Source of the DNA: Chitinophagaceae bacterium
GTDB taxonomy: Bacteria > Bacteroidota > Bacteroidia > Chitinophagales > Chitinophagaceae
Reading direction: 5' to 3'
Assembly (NCBI GenBank): GCA_016720745.1
Contig: JADKKA010000019.1
Location: 823,529 to 887,528, forward strand
Length of the DNA stretch: 64,000 nt
Both the position numbers and the translations under genes were made by a program. The first letter of the stretch is position 1. Each line of letters opens with the position of its first letter. The notes under the pieces were generated by a model, which searched no databases, was not told the DNA's origin, and saw only the letters and a program-made list of their open reading frames with translations. Positions 26,724 through 35,841 of the stretch are shown piece after piece.

Positions 26724-27161
26724 ATGCCAATTTTTGAATTGCCTCTCCAGATCCGCTGGTCCGACCTTGACCCGAATTTTCACCTGCGGCACTCGGTTTA
26801 TTACGATTGGGCCGCGATGTGCCGGATGGAATTTTTGACCCGAAACGGGCTGACCCCCGCTCTGATGCAGCAAATGCAGTTTGGCCCGATCATTTTCCGG
26901 GAAGAAGCAGTTTTCAGAAAAGAAATTAAATACGGGGAGGAAATCAGTATCAATATGCTGCTGTTAAAAGGGCGGAGGGACTATTCCCGCTGGACCATTG
27001 CACACGAAATCAAAAAAGCAGATCAGACCCTTTGTGCCACGGTGAGTATTGACGGGGCCTGGCTGAATGTAAAAGAAAGAAAACTCTTCATACCCCCCGA
27101 TGAAGTTAAAACGGTATTCAGTCAGATTCCCTTTGGGTCCGATTTTGAATGGCAGGATTGA
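26724..27161 (+). CDS. Hotdog-fold acyl-CoA thioesterase (4HBT-like)
   Basis: A 145-residue single hotdog domain. RWSDLDPNFHLRHSVYYDWA matches the 4-hydroxybenzoyl-CoA thioesterase-like motif, with the Asp and Asn/His positions that bind the thioester. IIFREEAVFRKEIKYGEEISI and RWTIAHEI follow. The acyl substrate is unknown. It is divergent from the FKBP gene and convergent with the exonuclease/GIY-YIG gene, 21 nt away. Confidence 0.83.
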   Translation: MPIFELPLQIRWSDLDPNFHLRHSVYYDWAAMCRMEFLTRNGLTPALMQQMQFGPIIFREEAVFRKEIKYGEEISINMLLLKGRRDYSRWTIAHEIKKADQTLCATVSIDGAWLNVKERKLFIPPDEVKTVFSQIPFGSDFEWQD

Positions 27162-27182
27162 GGCGGATATTGAACATTTGTC

Positions 27183-28547
27183 TTAGAAATTAATCACTTT
27201 ATCCGGAAACCGGGCGGCATAGCCGTTTACCAGGTTGCGGATAAAACTGTTTTCCCTGTATTGGGTGAGCAGTGGTTTGAGCGATTCCACTGATTCAGGC
27301 CGGGTATTTTCGGGCAGATATCCCATCCCATAAAATTTTCCTTCACAAACCAGGATACAGGATTGATCATTTCCTTCCAATCCCTTGTCAACAATCGCAA
27401 AACTGGGTTCCGCCTGCAAAGTTGCACAGGCTTTTTCCACCCGCTGGTTATAAGCTTCAGCGGGCTCCTTTAATTCGCAGGCGCCCAGGCATTCACCTGA
27501 TTTGATTCCCTCACAGGCATCTTCCCCTTTCTGTAAAAAACAAAGTTTGGGACAGAGCTGGAATTCACGGATCAGTTTACGGATCATGGCATGGCCATCC
27601 ACGAGGTAATGAAAAGTATAAACCGGATGCAGTCGTTTCCGGTTCTTGTCTATGCCCAGACGCAGGTAACCTCTCCGGTCCTCATATAAAAATATTCCGT
27701 AAATATCTTCCCATCTTTTTTGTGAGGTATTAAAGACCGGCCATCTTTTTTTGATCTCTGCTGATTCCAGGATACAGGCCATCAGTTCAGTGGCACAGGG
27801 CTGGTAGCTGATGGCATATACATGCTGCATAAAATGCTGCTTCTGCCTGCTTTCGGAGTTATTGCTGAAATGACTGTTCACCCGGTAGCGGATATTGGTG
27901 GCCTTTCCCACATATACCACTTTCCCTTTTTCATTATGAAAATAATACACACCGGGGGTATAGGGTAGGGCATCAAAATGTTCTTTGGGAACATTGGGAG
28001 GCAGTATCCATTCTTTGGAATTTCTTTGCAGGCTTTTCTGAATATGCTGCTCTTTATCATTCGCCAGCAATAAATGAAAAATGGTAGCAGTTGCAGCCGC
28101 ATCGCCTGAGGCCCGGTGCCGGTCGGTGATTTCAATACCCAGTGAGCGGCTCAGTTTACCCAGGCTATAGGATGGCAGCCCGGGAATGATTTTGCGGCTT
28201 AGTCTTACTGTGCAAAGTTTTTTTGTGTTCAGTTCAAAGCCGGCTTCCCGTAAATGACTTTTTACAAAGGAGTAATCAAAACTCACGTTATGAGCAATAA
28301 AAATCCGGCCCTGCAGCAGCTCAAATACTTTTTCAGCCACTTCTTCAAACCGGGGAGCTTTGGCTACCATTTGATTGCTGATACCAGTCATGGCACTGAT
28401 ATAGGGCGGAATAGGCTGGCCAGGGTTGATCAGCGTATTGTATTGACCGGTTACTGTCTGGCCATCTGACAACTGGATGGATATTTCCGTAATGCCATTG
28501 GCTGCGGCATAACTCCCCGTGGTTTCTATATCTACAATGGCATACAT
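27183..28547 (-). CDS. DEDD exonuclease / GIY-YIG nuclease fusion
   Basis: A 454-residue fusion. Residues about 1-165 are a DnaQ-like 3'-5' exonuclease: DIETTGSYAAANGITEISI with Asp and Glu, HNVSFDYSFVKSHL, and HRASGDAAATATIFH with the last His and Asp. Residues about 195-285 are a UvrC/Cho-type GIY-YIG domain (TPGVYYFHNEKGKVVYVGKATN with RYRVNSHF). The rest contains Cys residues (CEGIKSGECLGAC) resembling the UvrC middle region. The architecture is known in bacteria and is presumed to act in DNA repair; partners are unknown. Confidence 0.9.
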   Translation of the reverse strand: MYAIVDIETTGSYAAANGITEISIQLSDGQTVTGQYNTLINPGQPIPPYISAMTGISNQMVAKAPRFEEVAEKVFELLQGRIFIAHNVSFDYSFVKSHLREAGFELNTKKLCTVRLSRKIIPGLPSYSLGKLSRSLGIEITDRHRASGDAAATATIFHLLLANDKEQHIQKSLQRNSKEWILPPNVPKEHFDALPYTPGVYYFHNEKGKVVYVGKATNIRYRVNSHFSNNSESRQKQHFMQHVYAISYQPCATELMACILESAEIKKRWPVFNTSQKRWEDIYGIFLYEDRRGYLRLGIDKNRKRLHPVYTFHYLVDGHAMIRKLIREFQLCPKLCFLQKGEDACEGIKSGECLGACELKEPAEAYNQRVEKACATLQAEPSFAIVDKGLEGNDQSCILVCEGKFYGMGYLPENTRPESVESLKPLLTQYRENSFIRNLVNGYAARFPDKVINF

Positions 28548-28637
28548 AACGGTTATCAGGACCTTTATTCAATTTGGCAAAGGCGGTTTTTTGGATGTAA
28601 ATTGGGCAATAAATTTCGTAAAATTTTCCTGCTTTCC

Positions 28638-29591
28638 ATGACTGAAGAAAAGTTTATCATGTTCCGGAACCGGCTGACCAAGGTCTACCGGCATTTGTCC
28701 AAACAGGCCCGCCGGCTAGGTATAAGCTGTTACCGCATATATGACCATGATCTGCCTGAATTTCCGCTTCGGATTGAAATCTACGGAGATAAAGTATATG
28801 TGGCAGAATACAAACGAAGACATGGAATGACCGATGAAGCCCATGATGAATGGATGGAAAAAAGCCTCTCGGTACTGATGGATATAGTGGCTGTTCCCCG
28901 GGAACATATCTTTTTGAAATTGCGGCAAAGAAAACCCGGTCGGCTCGGGCAGTACCAGAAAGTAGATGCGGCCCTGCATACTTTCCCTGTGCAGGAAAAC
29001 GGCTTGCAGTTTATAGTGAATCTCAGTGACTACCTGGATACCGGACTTTTCCTGGATCATCGGGTGACCCGGCAAATGGTTAAGGAACAGTCGAAGGGCA
29101 GGAGGGTACTCAATCTTTTTGCTTATACCGGTTCATTTTCTGTTTATGCAGCCGCAGGTGAAGCAACTGAAGTTACCACTGTTGATCTGTCCAATACCTA
29201 CTTAAGCTGGGCATCGGAGAATATGGCCCTGAATGGTTTTACGGATCCTGCTATGTTCCGTTTTGTTCAGGCCGATGTAAAACAATACCTGGGCACCCTG
29301 CCTTCGGGTTATTTTGATCTCATTGTGATGGATCCCCCCACTTTCAGTAATAGCCAGCGGATGAAAGATGTCCTGGATATTCAACGGGATCATGCCGTCC
29401 TGATCAATGAGTGCATCCGGATCATGAAAAAAGGAGGACTGCTTTATTTTAGTACCAACTACACCCGATTTGTACTGGAGAAAGAAAAAATTCAGCATGC
29501 TTCGGTAAAAGACATTACAAAAGCAACCACCGCATTTGATTTCGAAGGAACCAGCACCCGTTACTGTTTTCTGTTTAATAAAGATGATTAA
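28638..29591 (+). CDS. Class I SAM-dependent rRNA methyltransferase (RlmK/RlmI-like)
   Basis: A 317-residue protein corresponding to the C-terminal RlmK half of RlmKL, which makes N7-methylguanosine 2069 in 23S rRNA. MFRNRLTKVYRHLSKQARRL and CYRIYDHDLPEFPLRIEIYG are typical of that half. The catalytic core has GLFLDHRVTRQMV, NLFAYTGSFSVYAAAGEA (SAM motif), and MDPPTFSNSQRMKDVLDIQRD with the PP motif. The THUMP-containing RlmL half is absent. An upstream in-frame TTG would add 12 residues; the ATG fits homologues better. The exact target base is inferred. Confidence 0.87.
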   Translation: MTEEKFIMFRNRLTKVYRHLSKQARRLGISCYRIYDHDLPEFPLRIEIYGDKVYVAEYKRRHGMTDEAHDEWMEKSLSVLMDIVAVPREHIFLKLRQRKPGRLGQYQKVDAALHTFPVQENGLQFIVNLSDYLDTGLFLDHRVTRQMVKEQSKGRRVLNLFAYTGSFSVYAAAGEATEVTTVDLSNTYLSWASENMALNGFTDPAMFRFVQADVKQYLGTLPSGYFDLIVMDPPTFSNSQRMKDVLDIQRDHAVLINECIRIMKKGGLLYFSTNYTRFVLEKEKIQHASVKDITKATTAFDFEGTSTRYCFLFNKDD

Positions 29592-29702
29592 TATTCTATA
29601 TCCCGCCTGCGCTACAGCTGCGGCGGACGGCCCAATATCCTAATATCTCAATATCCTAATATCTCAATATCTTAATACCCAATACCAAATACCTAACCCA
29701 CT
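29592..29702. repeat. AATATCCTAATATCTC tandem repeat spacer
   Basis: About 75 nt of short AT-rich direct repeats (aatatcctaatatctc and variants) before the sensor kinase gene. No gene is present. Confidence 0.7.
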
Positions 29703-31460
29703 TTGTCATTTCGCTTAAAAATATGTTTACTGCTGCTCAATGCATGGCTATTGTTTTCCGGTGGACAGGCATTGGGACAGGTATACCACAAAGCAAGGAT
29801 ACTCACCCAAAGGGACGGGCTTTCTGATAACCGGGTCACCTGTTTTTTGGAGGACAGTCGGGGATTTATGTGGATCGGCACCAGAAATGGTTTGAACAGG
29901 TATGACGGTCATGCTTTTCACATATTTAAACCCGGCGCGGGTAATTCAATCCGGAACGAAGTCATCAATGACCTGGAGGAAGACAGCCGGGGAAGAATTT
30001 GGGTGGCCACCATGGAGGGTGTTAGTATTTATGATCCGGCAAGCAATCACTGGGAATATATCCTGCCTAACCCCGATAGCATCACCTTGTCAATTCCCAA
30101 TCCGATTGTCTGGAATATTGAAATAGATAAACAGGATATTGCCTGGATCGTTTGTGATGTATTTGATCTCACGGCTTATGATATCAGCAATCATCAGTTC
30201 AAATTTTATCACTGGAAAAAATTCAGCAACGAAGATCCTTATATCAGTGCAGTCGCCTACCATTCTATTCAGCGTATTGTGAAAGCCAATGATCGGGAAT
30301 ACTGGCTGGCTACTACCCGCGGATTAGTGAAACTGGATATTGTGACAGGTAATTTTCGATTCCTGGGAGGTGGATATAACGGGGATATAACGGATCTGCA
30401 ATACGATCCTGAATCAGGAAAGGTTTTTCTCGCAAATGAAAAGAACCAACTCTACTGCTTTGATGAGAAAGCCAGCCAATATGGGGCAGTCCCGATAGTC
30501 AGGGAAGCTTATCCTTCTTCCCGGTTTGATAACAACGATGAGGAGGAAAGATGGCTGGCCTCCCGAAGCGGTTTACTGAAACTGAGAAATAACCGCAGCG
30601 ACGCTTTACTGGAAGCTTTTATCCCGCAGTTGTCAGGCGCACAACTCCCCGGTATCGTGAACAGGATTTATACAGATAAACTCAGGAACCGATGGGTGGG
30701 AACCGATAACGGATTTGCTATTTATAGCAGGGCCGGCAGATCCTCGAGTTTTATTCCCCTCGTAGCCATAAATGAACCCCTTGGATACAATAATATGGGG
30801 GGAGCTTATTATGACGGGGTCAGCAAACAATATATTATTTGCTCCGTAAACCCTGCCGGCGTTTACCTGGTCAATACGATCACTAAAGAAATCAAACTCA
30901 TCAATACCGATGAGAAGGGCACCCCTCTGAAGGGATGTATGACTATCAAAAGAGATAATGCGGACAGTTTATTGTTATTAACGGTGAATGGCATTTACCG
31001 TTTTCACAGGGGGAAGCAGCGTTTCAGCTTACTGCCAGGCTCAGGGGAAAAGGATGAAGTGGTATACAGGGATCTGTTACAGGATGATGATGGCAATTAT
31101 TGGATCGGCACCCTTCATAAAGGGCTCCTGCTTTATGATCCGGTTAAAAACCGGTTTTTTCAACCGAAAGATACACTTATCAATCACCTGAACACGGTCA
31201 CGGGATTTGCTTATGACAGGGGAAGCGGTAATATGGTCATCGCCACTTATGGAGAAGGCGTTTTTGTACACCACATGCGGACAGGAAAATCCACCTGGTA
31301 TTATCCGGTGAACAATGCACCTTCCTATCTCAATATTATGCTGATTAATTCGGTGTCAAAAGATGCAAAGGGTAATATCTGGCTGGCTTCATTGTCCGGT
31401 GGTGTATTTCGTTATCATCCGGAAAACCTTTTGAAAAAACCTTTGAGCAGTTTGATATGA
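29703..31460 (+). CDS. Sensor histidine kinase, N-terminal Reg_prop sensor part (frameshifted)
   Basis: A signal peptide (LKICLLLLNAWLLFSGGQA) is followed by a two-component-regulator beta-propeller. Repeats such as NRVTCFLEDSRGFMWIGTRNGLNRYDG and RNRWVGTDNGFAIYSRA fit a periplasmic ligand sensor. Translation ends soon after ENLLKKP. Adding one A to the A6 run at 31434-31439 would continue the frame as TFEQFDMKRGLQNN into the next gene, where the propeller ends and the kinase follows. The intact gene was therefore one hybrid-type sensor of about 1,170 residues. The start is a TTG right after an in-frame stop. Confidence 0.85.
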   Translation: MSFRLKICLLLLNAWLLFSGGQALGQVYHKARILTQRDGLSDNRVTCFLEDSRGFMWIGTRNGLNRYDGHAFHIFKPGAGNSIRNEVINDLEEDSRGRIWVATMEGVSIYDPASNHWEYILPNPDSITLSIPNPIVWNIEIDKQDIAWIVCDVFDLTAYDISNHQFKFYHWKKFSNEDPYISAVAYHSIQRIVKANDREYWLATTRGLVKLDIVTGNFRFLGGGYNGDITDLQYDPESGKVFLANEKNQLYCFDEKASQYGAVPIVREAYPSSRFDNNDEEERWLASRSGLLKLRNNRSDALLEAFIPQLSGAQLPGIVNRIYTDKLRNRWVGTDNGFAIYSRAGRSSSFIPLVAINEPLGYNNMGGAYYDGVSKQYIICSVNPAGVYLVNTITKEIKLINTDEKGTPLKGCMTIKRDNADSLLLLTVNGIYRFHRGKQRFSLLPGSGEKDEVVYRDLLQDDDGNYWIGTLHKGLLLYDPVKNRFFQPKDTLINHLNTVTGFAYDRGSGNMVIATYGEGVFVHHMRTGKSTWYYPVNNAPSYLNIMLINSVSKDAKGNIWLASLSGGVFRYHPENLLKKPLSSLI

Positions 31461-33235
31461 AAAGGGGGCTGCAGAATAACCATATTATTTCTCTTTGCAG
31501 TAACCAGGATTCTGTATTGTGGCTGATGTCGGGGAATGGTATTGCAGCCATCACATTGGAAGGAAAATACCTTTATCAGTTTTCAGGAGCAGAAGCATTC
31601 GATTTTCCGGCTTATGGTTCCGACCCCAGGTTCCCTCATCCGATTAGTTACAGTGCAGAAAACCGGGAGTTGATACTGGCTGTTGCCGGCGGAATAATCC
31701 GGTACCGGGAATCCGCTAGTGACAGCATTCCGGCTTTCCCTTTAAAGCTGAGTTCTGTACTGATAAACGGCGTGCAGGTTCCATTTCCGCTTGAGAAAGA
31801 AAGTAAAGCATTTAAAATAAAATTCAGAAATAATGCGGTGGTTTTTGAATTTGCCGGACTTTATTACGGACCAGCTCCTGTTAAATATGAGTATCAGCTG
31901 CAGGGGTATGATCCGGACTGGATTGCCAATGATGGCAGTTTTCGTGTCAGTTACAGGAATCTGCCGGCAGGAAAATATCACTTTGTGGTAAGAGCCGTTG
32001 ACCGGTATGGTAAAAAAATCACACAATCAGAAAGTATTCTGATCAGGATTGTACCTCCTGTATGGCAACAGTGGTGGTTTATTTGTCTGGCTGCTTTACT
32101 GGTTATTCTTTCTGTGGCAGCAGTCATCTGGTCGCTTCGCCGGAAACTGGAAGCTGAACAGATTGTGAATGAATTTGCTACTTCACTCTATGGACAAAAC
32201 AGTACCGAAGATGTTTTCTGGGATATTGCAAAGAACTGTATCAGTAAAATTGGCTTTGCTGATTGCGTGGTTTATCAATTGGATGAAAAAAGAAAAGTGC
32301 TCCTGCAAAAAGCAGCTTTTGGACCCAAGAACCCGCAGCGAAGGGAAATTGCCAATATCATTGAAATTCCGCTGGGGAGTGGAATCGTTGGTACAGTGGC
32401 CGCAACAGGTAAGGCCCTGCTGGTGAAAAATACAAACAGAGATAACAGATATATTGTTGATGATGAAAGAAGGGCTTCAGAGCTGGCAGTACCGGTAATG
32501 GTGGATCATAAAATATTTGCCGTTATCGATTCTGAACATCCCAGGAAAGGTTTCTTTACCAGGTTTCACATGAGGGTCCTGAAAAAAGTTGCATTAATCT
32601 GTGCGGAAAGAATTTCCAGGCTGCTGACAGAAGAAAGGCTCCGTTCAAAGATCGCCAGGGATCTTCATGATGAAATGGGTTCTACACTTACCAGTATCAA
32701 TATCATCAGCAAGGTAGCCATGGAGGGAAAAACAGATCAGGAAAAAGGGAAAGCCTATTTTCAGAAAATCAAAGACCATTCCGGCCGGATGATGGAAAGC
32801 ATGAGTGATATGGTATGGGCGATCAATCCGATCAATGATAGTTTGGGCAGGGTCTTGCTCAGGATGAAAGAATTTGCAGCTGAAATACTGGAACCGGCCA
32901 GGATCAATTATCATTTTGATCATAATGAACTGGAGCTGGGATTAGCCCTGAACCCGGAGCAAAGGAAAAATATATACCTGATTTTTAAAGAAACCCTGAG
33001 CAATGCGGCCAAGTACAGTAACGCTACCGATGTACAAATTCTCCTGCAGGTGCAAGCCGCCGTTTTTACCATGATAATTGCCGATAATGGTATTGGTTTT
33101 AATGAAAATGAAGAGAATTCAGGCAACGGATTAAGAAATATGACAATACGAGCTACCGAAATGGGCGGTATGGTAGAGCTGGACACTAAGCCGGGAATGG
33201 GAACTAAAATTACCCTGCAATTGCCTGTCACATGA
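31457..33235 (+). CDS. Sensor histidine kinase, C-terminal part: Y_Y_Y, TM, GAF, HisKA_3, HATPase
   Basis: A 592-residue continuation of the preceding reading frame. It begins with the last propeller blades and then the Y_Y_Y domain (KYEYQLQGYDPDWIANDGSF). A membrane helix follows near residue 205 (WFICLAALLVILSVAAVIW). A GAF domain, HisKA_3 with phospho-His near residue 404 (IARDLHDEMGSTLTSINI) and the HATPase domain (NAAKYSNATD, DNGIGFNENEENSGNGL) complete it. The ATG overlaps the previous stop by 4 nt. It could be coupled, but the homology junction points to an indel. It lies upstream of its likely response regulator. Confidence 0.9.
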   Translation: MKRGLQNNHIISLCSNQDSVLWLMSGNGIAAITLEGKYLYQFSGAEAFDFPAYGSDPRFPHPISYSAENRELILAVAGGIIRYRESASDSIPAFPLKLSSVLINGVQVPFPLEKESKAFKIKFRNNAVVFEFAGLYYGPAPVKYEYQLQGYDPDWIANDGSFRVSYRNLPAGKYHFVVRAVDRYGKKITQSESILIRIVPPVWQQWWFICLAALLVILSVAAVIWSLRRKLEAEQIVNEFATSLYGQNSTEDVFWDIAKNCISKIGFADCVVYQLDEKRKVLLQKAAFGPKNPQRREIANIIEIPLGSGIVGTVAATGKALLVKNTNRDNRYIVDDERRASELAVPVMVDHKIFAVIDSEHPRKGFFTRFHMRVLKKVALICAERISRLLTEERLRSKIARDLHDEMGSTLTSINIISKVAMEGKTDQEKGKAYFQKIKDHSGRMMESMSDMVWAINPINDSLGRVLLRMKEFAAEILEPARINYHFDHNELELGLALNPEQRKNIYLIFKETLSNAAKYSNATDVQILLQVQAAVFTMIIADNGIGFNENEENSGNGLRNMTIRATEMGGMVELDTKPGMGTKITLQLPVT

Positions 33236-33304
33236 TTGTGGTATCTTTTGTTCAAAAAATTAAACATAAGTTGTGGTACAGCCACCAGGAAAAGGTTTGA
33301 TAGT

Positions 33305-33943
33305 ATGCCTGTTAAAATAGTGATCTACGAAGACAATGCGAACCTGCGGGAAAGCCTGAACAGCCTTCTGTCGCTTACAGATGCTTATGAAGTTGCAGCC
33401 AGCTTCCCTGATTGTTCCGATATCGTGAACCAGGTAAGAAGCATACAGCCCGGCGTTTTATTAATGGATATTGATATGCCCGGTATCAACGGTATTGAGG
33501 CGGTAAAGAAGGTACGTGAGTTTGATAAACAGGTTCAAATCATCATGCTTACCGTGTTTGATGATAATACCCATGTATTTGAAGCTATTTATGCAGGGGC
33601 CAATGGTTACCTGCTCAAGAAATATGTATCTGACAAATTGCTCTCCGCCATCAGTGAAGTGCTGGAAGGTGGTGCACCCATGAGTCCTTCTATTGCCCGG
33701 ATGATCATCGGCAATCTGCAGCAACCCGTTCAACAGGTGCCTGAGAATAATTACCAGCTTACCGCCCGGGAAAAAGAAACCCTTCAATTACTTTCCCAGG
33801 GAAATAGTTTTAAAATGATTGCAGCCGAACTGGGTATCAGTATTGATACCGTTCGCACCCACATCAAACGGATCTACGACAAGCTCCATGTACGTTCACA
33901 GATTGAGGCCGTTAGTAAGGCCATCAATGAGAAACTGGTTTGA
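33305..33943 (+). CDS. LuxR/NarL-family response regulator
   Basis: A 212-residue regulator. The receiver domain starts VKIVIYEDNANLRESL and has phospho-acceptor Asp55 in LLMDIDMPGINGIEAV and the Lys in GANGYLLKK. The C-terminal NarL-type helix-turn-helix is LTAREKETLQLLSQGNSFKMI then GISIDTVRTHIKRIYDKLHV. A longer upstream frame overlaps the kinase end and lacks family similarity, so the ATG is used. With the HisKA_3 kinase it forms a NarL-type two-component pair. The adjacent cytolysin-like gene is a plausible target, by position only. Confidence 0.93.
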   Translation: MPVKIVIYEDNANLRESLNSLLSLTDAYEVAASFPDCSDIVNQVRSIQPGVLLMDIDMPGINGIEAVKKVREFDKQVQIIMLTVFDDNTHVFEAIYAGANGYLLKKYVSDKLLSAISEVLEGGAPMSPSIARMIIGNLQQPVQQVPENNYQLTAREKETLQLLSQGNSFKMIAAELGISIDTVRTHIKRIYDKLHVRSQIEAVSKAINEKLV

Positions 33944-34124
33944 ACTCCTTACTACTTTTCTTTTATACCCCAATGGGGTGACACATGATGACGGTATTGC
34001 CGGGTAAGGCGAATTATTTCATTTTTATCCGGTGAAGTACTTCGGTATTTTTTGCATTTCTATATAAGTGCAATTCCTATAGTGGTACTCCTATTCTGAT
34101 CTGCACACCAAATAAATCAACAAT

Positions 34125-35750
34125 ATGAAAAATGTCGTTCTCTGTATCATTTGTCTCCTATGTAAATGGTCCGCCATGGCACAACCGATAGTGAAAGCGG
34201 TTTCTTTAAAAAAGACAAACAATCTCTTCAAGAAAGTAGCCATCAACAAAACTTCCTACAATTATGAATCCGGTAATGGCAATGTTACTGTCAGTTTTGT
34301 AGCCGGTCAGCCGGAGAAAGATGATGTTGTCGCTAGTTCTACTCCCGTTAATTCAGCTATGTGTCTGACGAAAGAAGAGGTGAAAGGACAAAAAGTGGAG
34401 AATGAACTGATTATCGCTGATGGGTCAAAAGCATCACAAATACTGCCAGGTGCCGTGATTGATGCGGATATGCTGCTGAAAAGCGGAGAATTTGTGTTTA
34501 TGAAAATGAATAAAAGAAAAAATATTTCACTCAGCACATCTTCTAATCTGGCCAAAGTAACAAGTGCTTCTGTAAGGGCAATGAATGGTAATAATATTGA
34601 AGAGGAGCTCCGGTCAAAAGTACATTCCCTTAAAAGACCTTCCAATCTGAACGGGATGCCTAATATTAAATCTACATCGCAGGCCACAGTGTCTACCCTG
34701 GAGGAAAAAATGAGTCTCGATATTGGGGCATCTGCCTTTTATATGGGGGTGTCGGTTAGTGATAATTTCAGTTTCTCTTCTGAAAAATACCGGTACATGT
34801 ATCTCTATGAATTTGAACAGGAATGCCTGGCTGTAATTGCTAACGGGGTCACTTCTCCTGACGATATTTTTACGGAGGAAACTCCTATGAATAAAGACTG
34901 GTTGTATATCCGGGAAGTGAAATACGGGCGTCGTTTATATGTGCTCATTGAAAGTGAGTATGATTTGGAAAAATATTCCAATGAATTAAACGGGAGCCTG
35001 AACTGGGGCGTGGTATCAGCTGCGTATAATCAAAAAAATACGGGTGAGTCCTTGTCCAGTAAAACCAATATCAGGATTATCACACAGGGTGGGCAGCCGG
35101 TAGCACTCACAGATGATAAAAAATTACAGGCTACGCTGGATAAATATTTTGCAGCTAATTTCAGTGATATAGACATAGTGCCACTTTCCTATAAAGTCAC
35201 TTATATGAACGGAGAGCCGGTGTCTGTAACTTCCAAGGCCTTCCTGAATGGGGATAATTGTCTGGATAAGTCCAAAGTAAGGGTAAGAGTAAAAAGTATC
35301 GAGGTTAAATCAGCTGATGACGGAGGAACCAATGAGCAGCTGTATGGATCAGTATTGATGTATTTCTATACTAAAGATGGAAAAAAAGTGGGTGTTGATG
35401 GAAAAACGGCCATTCCTGAGGTTCCGGGCAGCAATATATTTTCAGCCGCTATCACATATGCAAAAGAAGCTGCTCCGCTGATTCTCGGCACCAGCGGGCC
35501 CAAGGAATTTGGAGTTAACGATCAGGGCAAATATGTGGATTTGAATATTTCAAATCTTGATATGGTAATAGAGGTGAAGCCTACGATGAAAGAGAAAGAT
35601 GATTTTGGTGACGATACATTTATTACAGACAATAAAATGAAAAGAAGTATCAGGAAAATGCTGATTGAAGGTTCTACCATTCAGGTATTCGAATTCAGGC
35701 ATGACAATTCTAAAGTATTGCTAACGGTAGAAGTGACGCCGTTGTATTAA
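34125..35750 (+). CDS. Thiol-activated/cholesterol-dependent cytolysin-like protein
   Basis: A 541-residue exported protein. The signal peptide (VVLCIICLLCKWSAMAQ) is followed by CDC-family landmarks. SKASQILPGAVIDADMLLKS (residues 101-120) matches the conserved segment near the start of domain 1. YIREVKYGRRLYVLIES (261-277) matches the YGR strand of the core sheet, and PLSYKVTYMNGEPVSVT the segment leading to domain 4. The two segments flanking the sheet that form membrane hairpins in CDCs are present but diverged. The Trp-rich undecapeptide of true CDCs is absent, and the last 140 residues form a different beta-rich domain. It is probably a pore-forming CDC-like protein; a non-toxic role is possible. 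Confidence 0.8.
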   Translation: MKNVVLCIICLLCKWSAMAQPIVKAVSLKKTNNLFKKVAINKTSYNYESGNGNVTVSFVAGQPEKDDVVASSTPVNSAMCLTKEEVKGQKVENELIIADGSKASQILPGAVIDADMLLKSGEFVFMKMNKRKNISLSTSSNLAKVTSASVRAMNGNNIEEELRSKVHSLKRPSNLNGMPNIKSTSQATVSTLEEKMSLDIGASAFYMGVSVSDNFSFSSEKYRYMYLYEFEQECLAVIANGVTSPDDIFTEETPMNKDWLYIREVKYGRRLYVLIESEYDLEKYSNELNGSLNWGVVSAAYNQKNTGESLSSKTNIRIITQGGQPVALTDDKKLQATLDKYFAANFSDIDIVPLSYKVTYMNGEPVSVTSKAFLNGDNCLDKSKVRVRVKSIEVKSADDGGTNEQLYGSVLMYFYTKDGKKVGVDGKTAIPEVPGSNIFSAAITYAKEAAPLILGTSGPKEFGVNDQGKYVDLNISNLDMVIEVKPTMKEKDDFGDDTFITDNKMKRSIRKMLIEGSTIQVFEFRHDNSKVLLTVEVTPLY

Positions 35751-35792
35751 GAAACAGTGAATAGCTGCTTAATTTTCAGAGGATATAAATAA

Positions 35793-35824
35793 GAAACCCT
35801 TTTCAGTATACTGAAAAGGGTTTC
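35793..35824. terminator. Bidirectional terminator
   Basis: A perfect inverted repeat, AAACCCTTTTCAG then TATA then CTGAAAAGGGTTT, lies between the convergent cytolysin-like and mdh genes. Confidence 0.85.
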
Positions 35825-35841
35825 CTGTATAAAAGCATATG

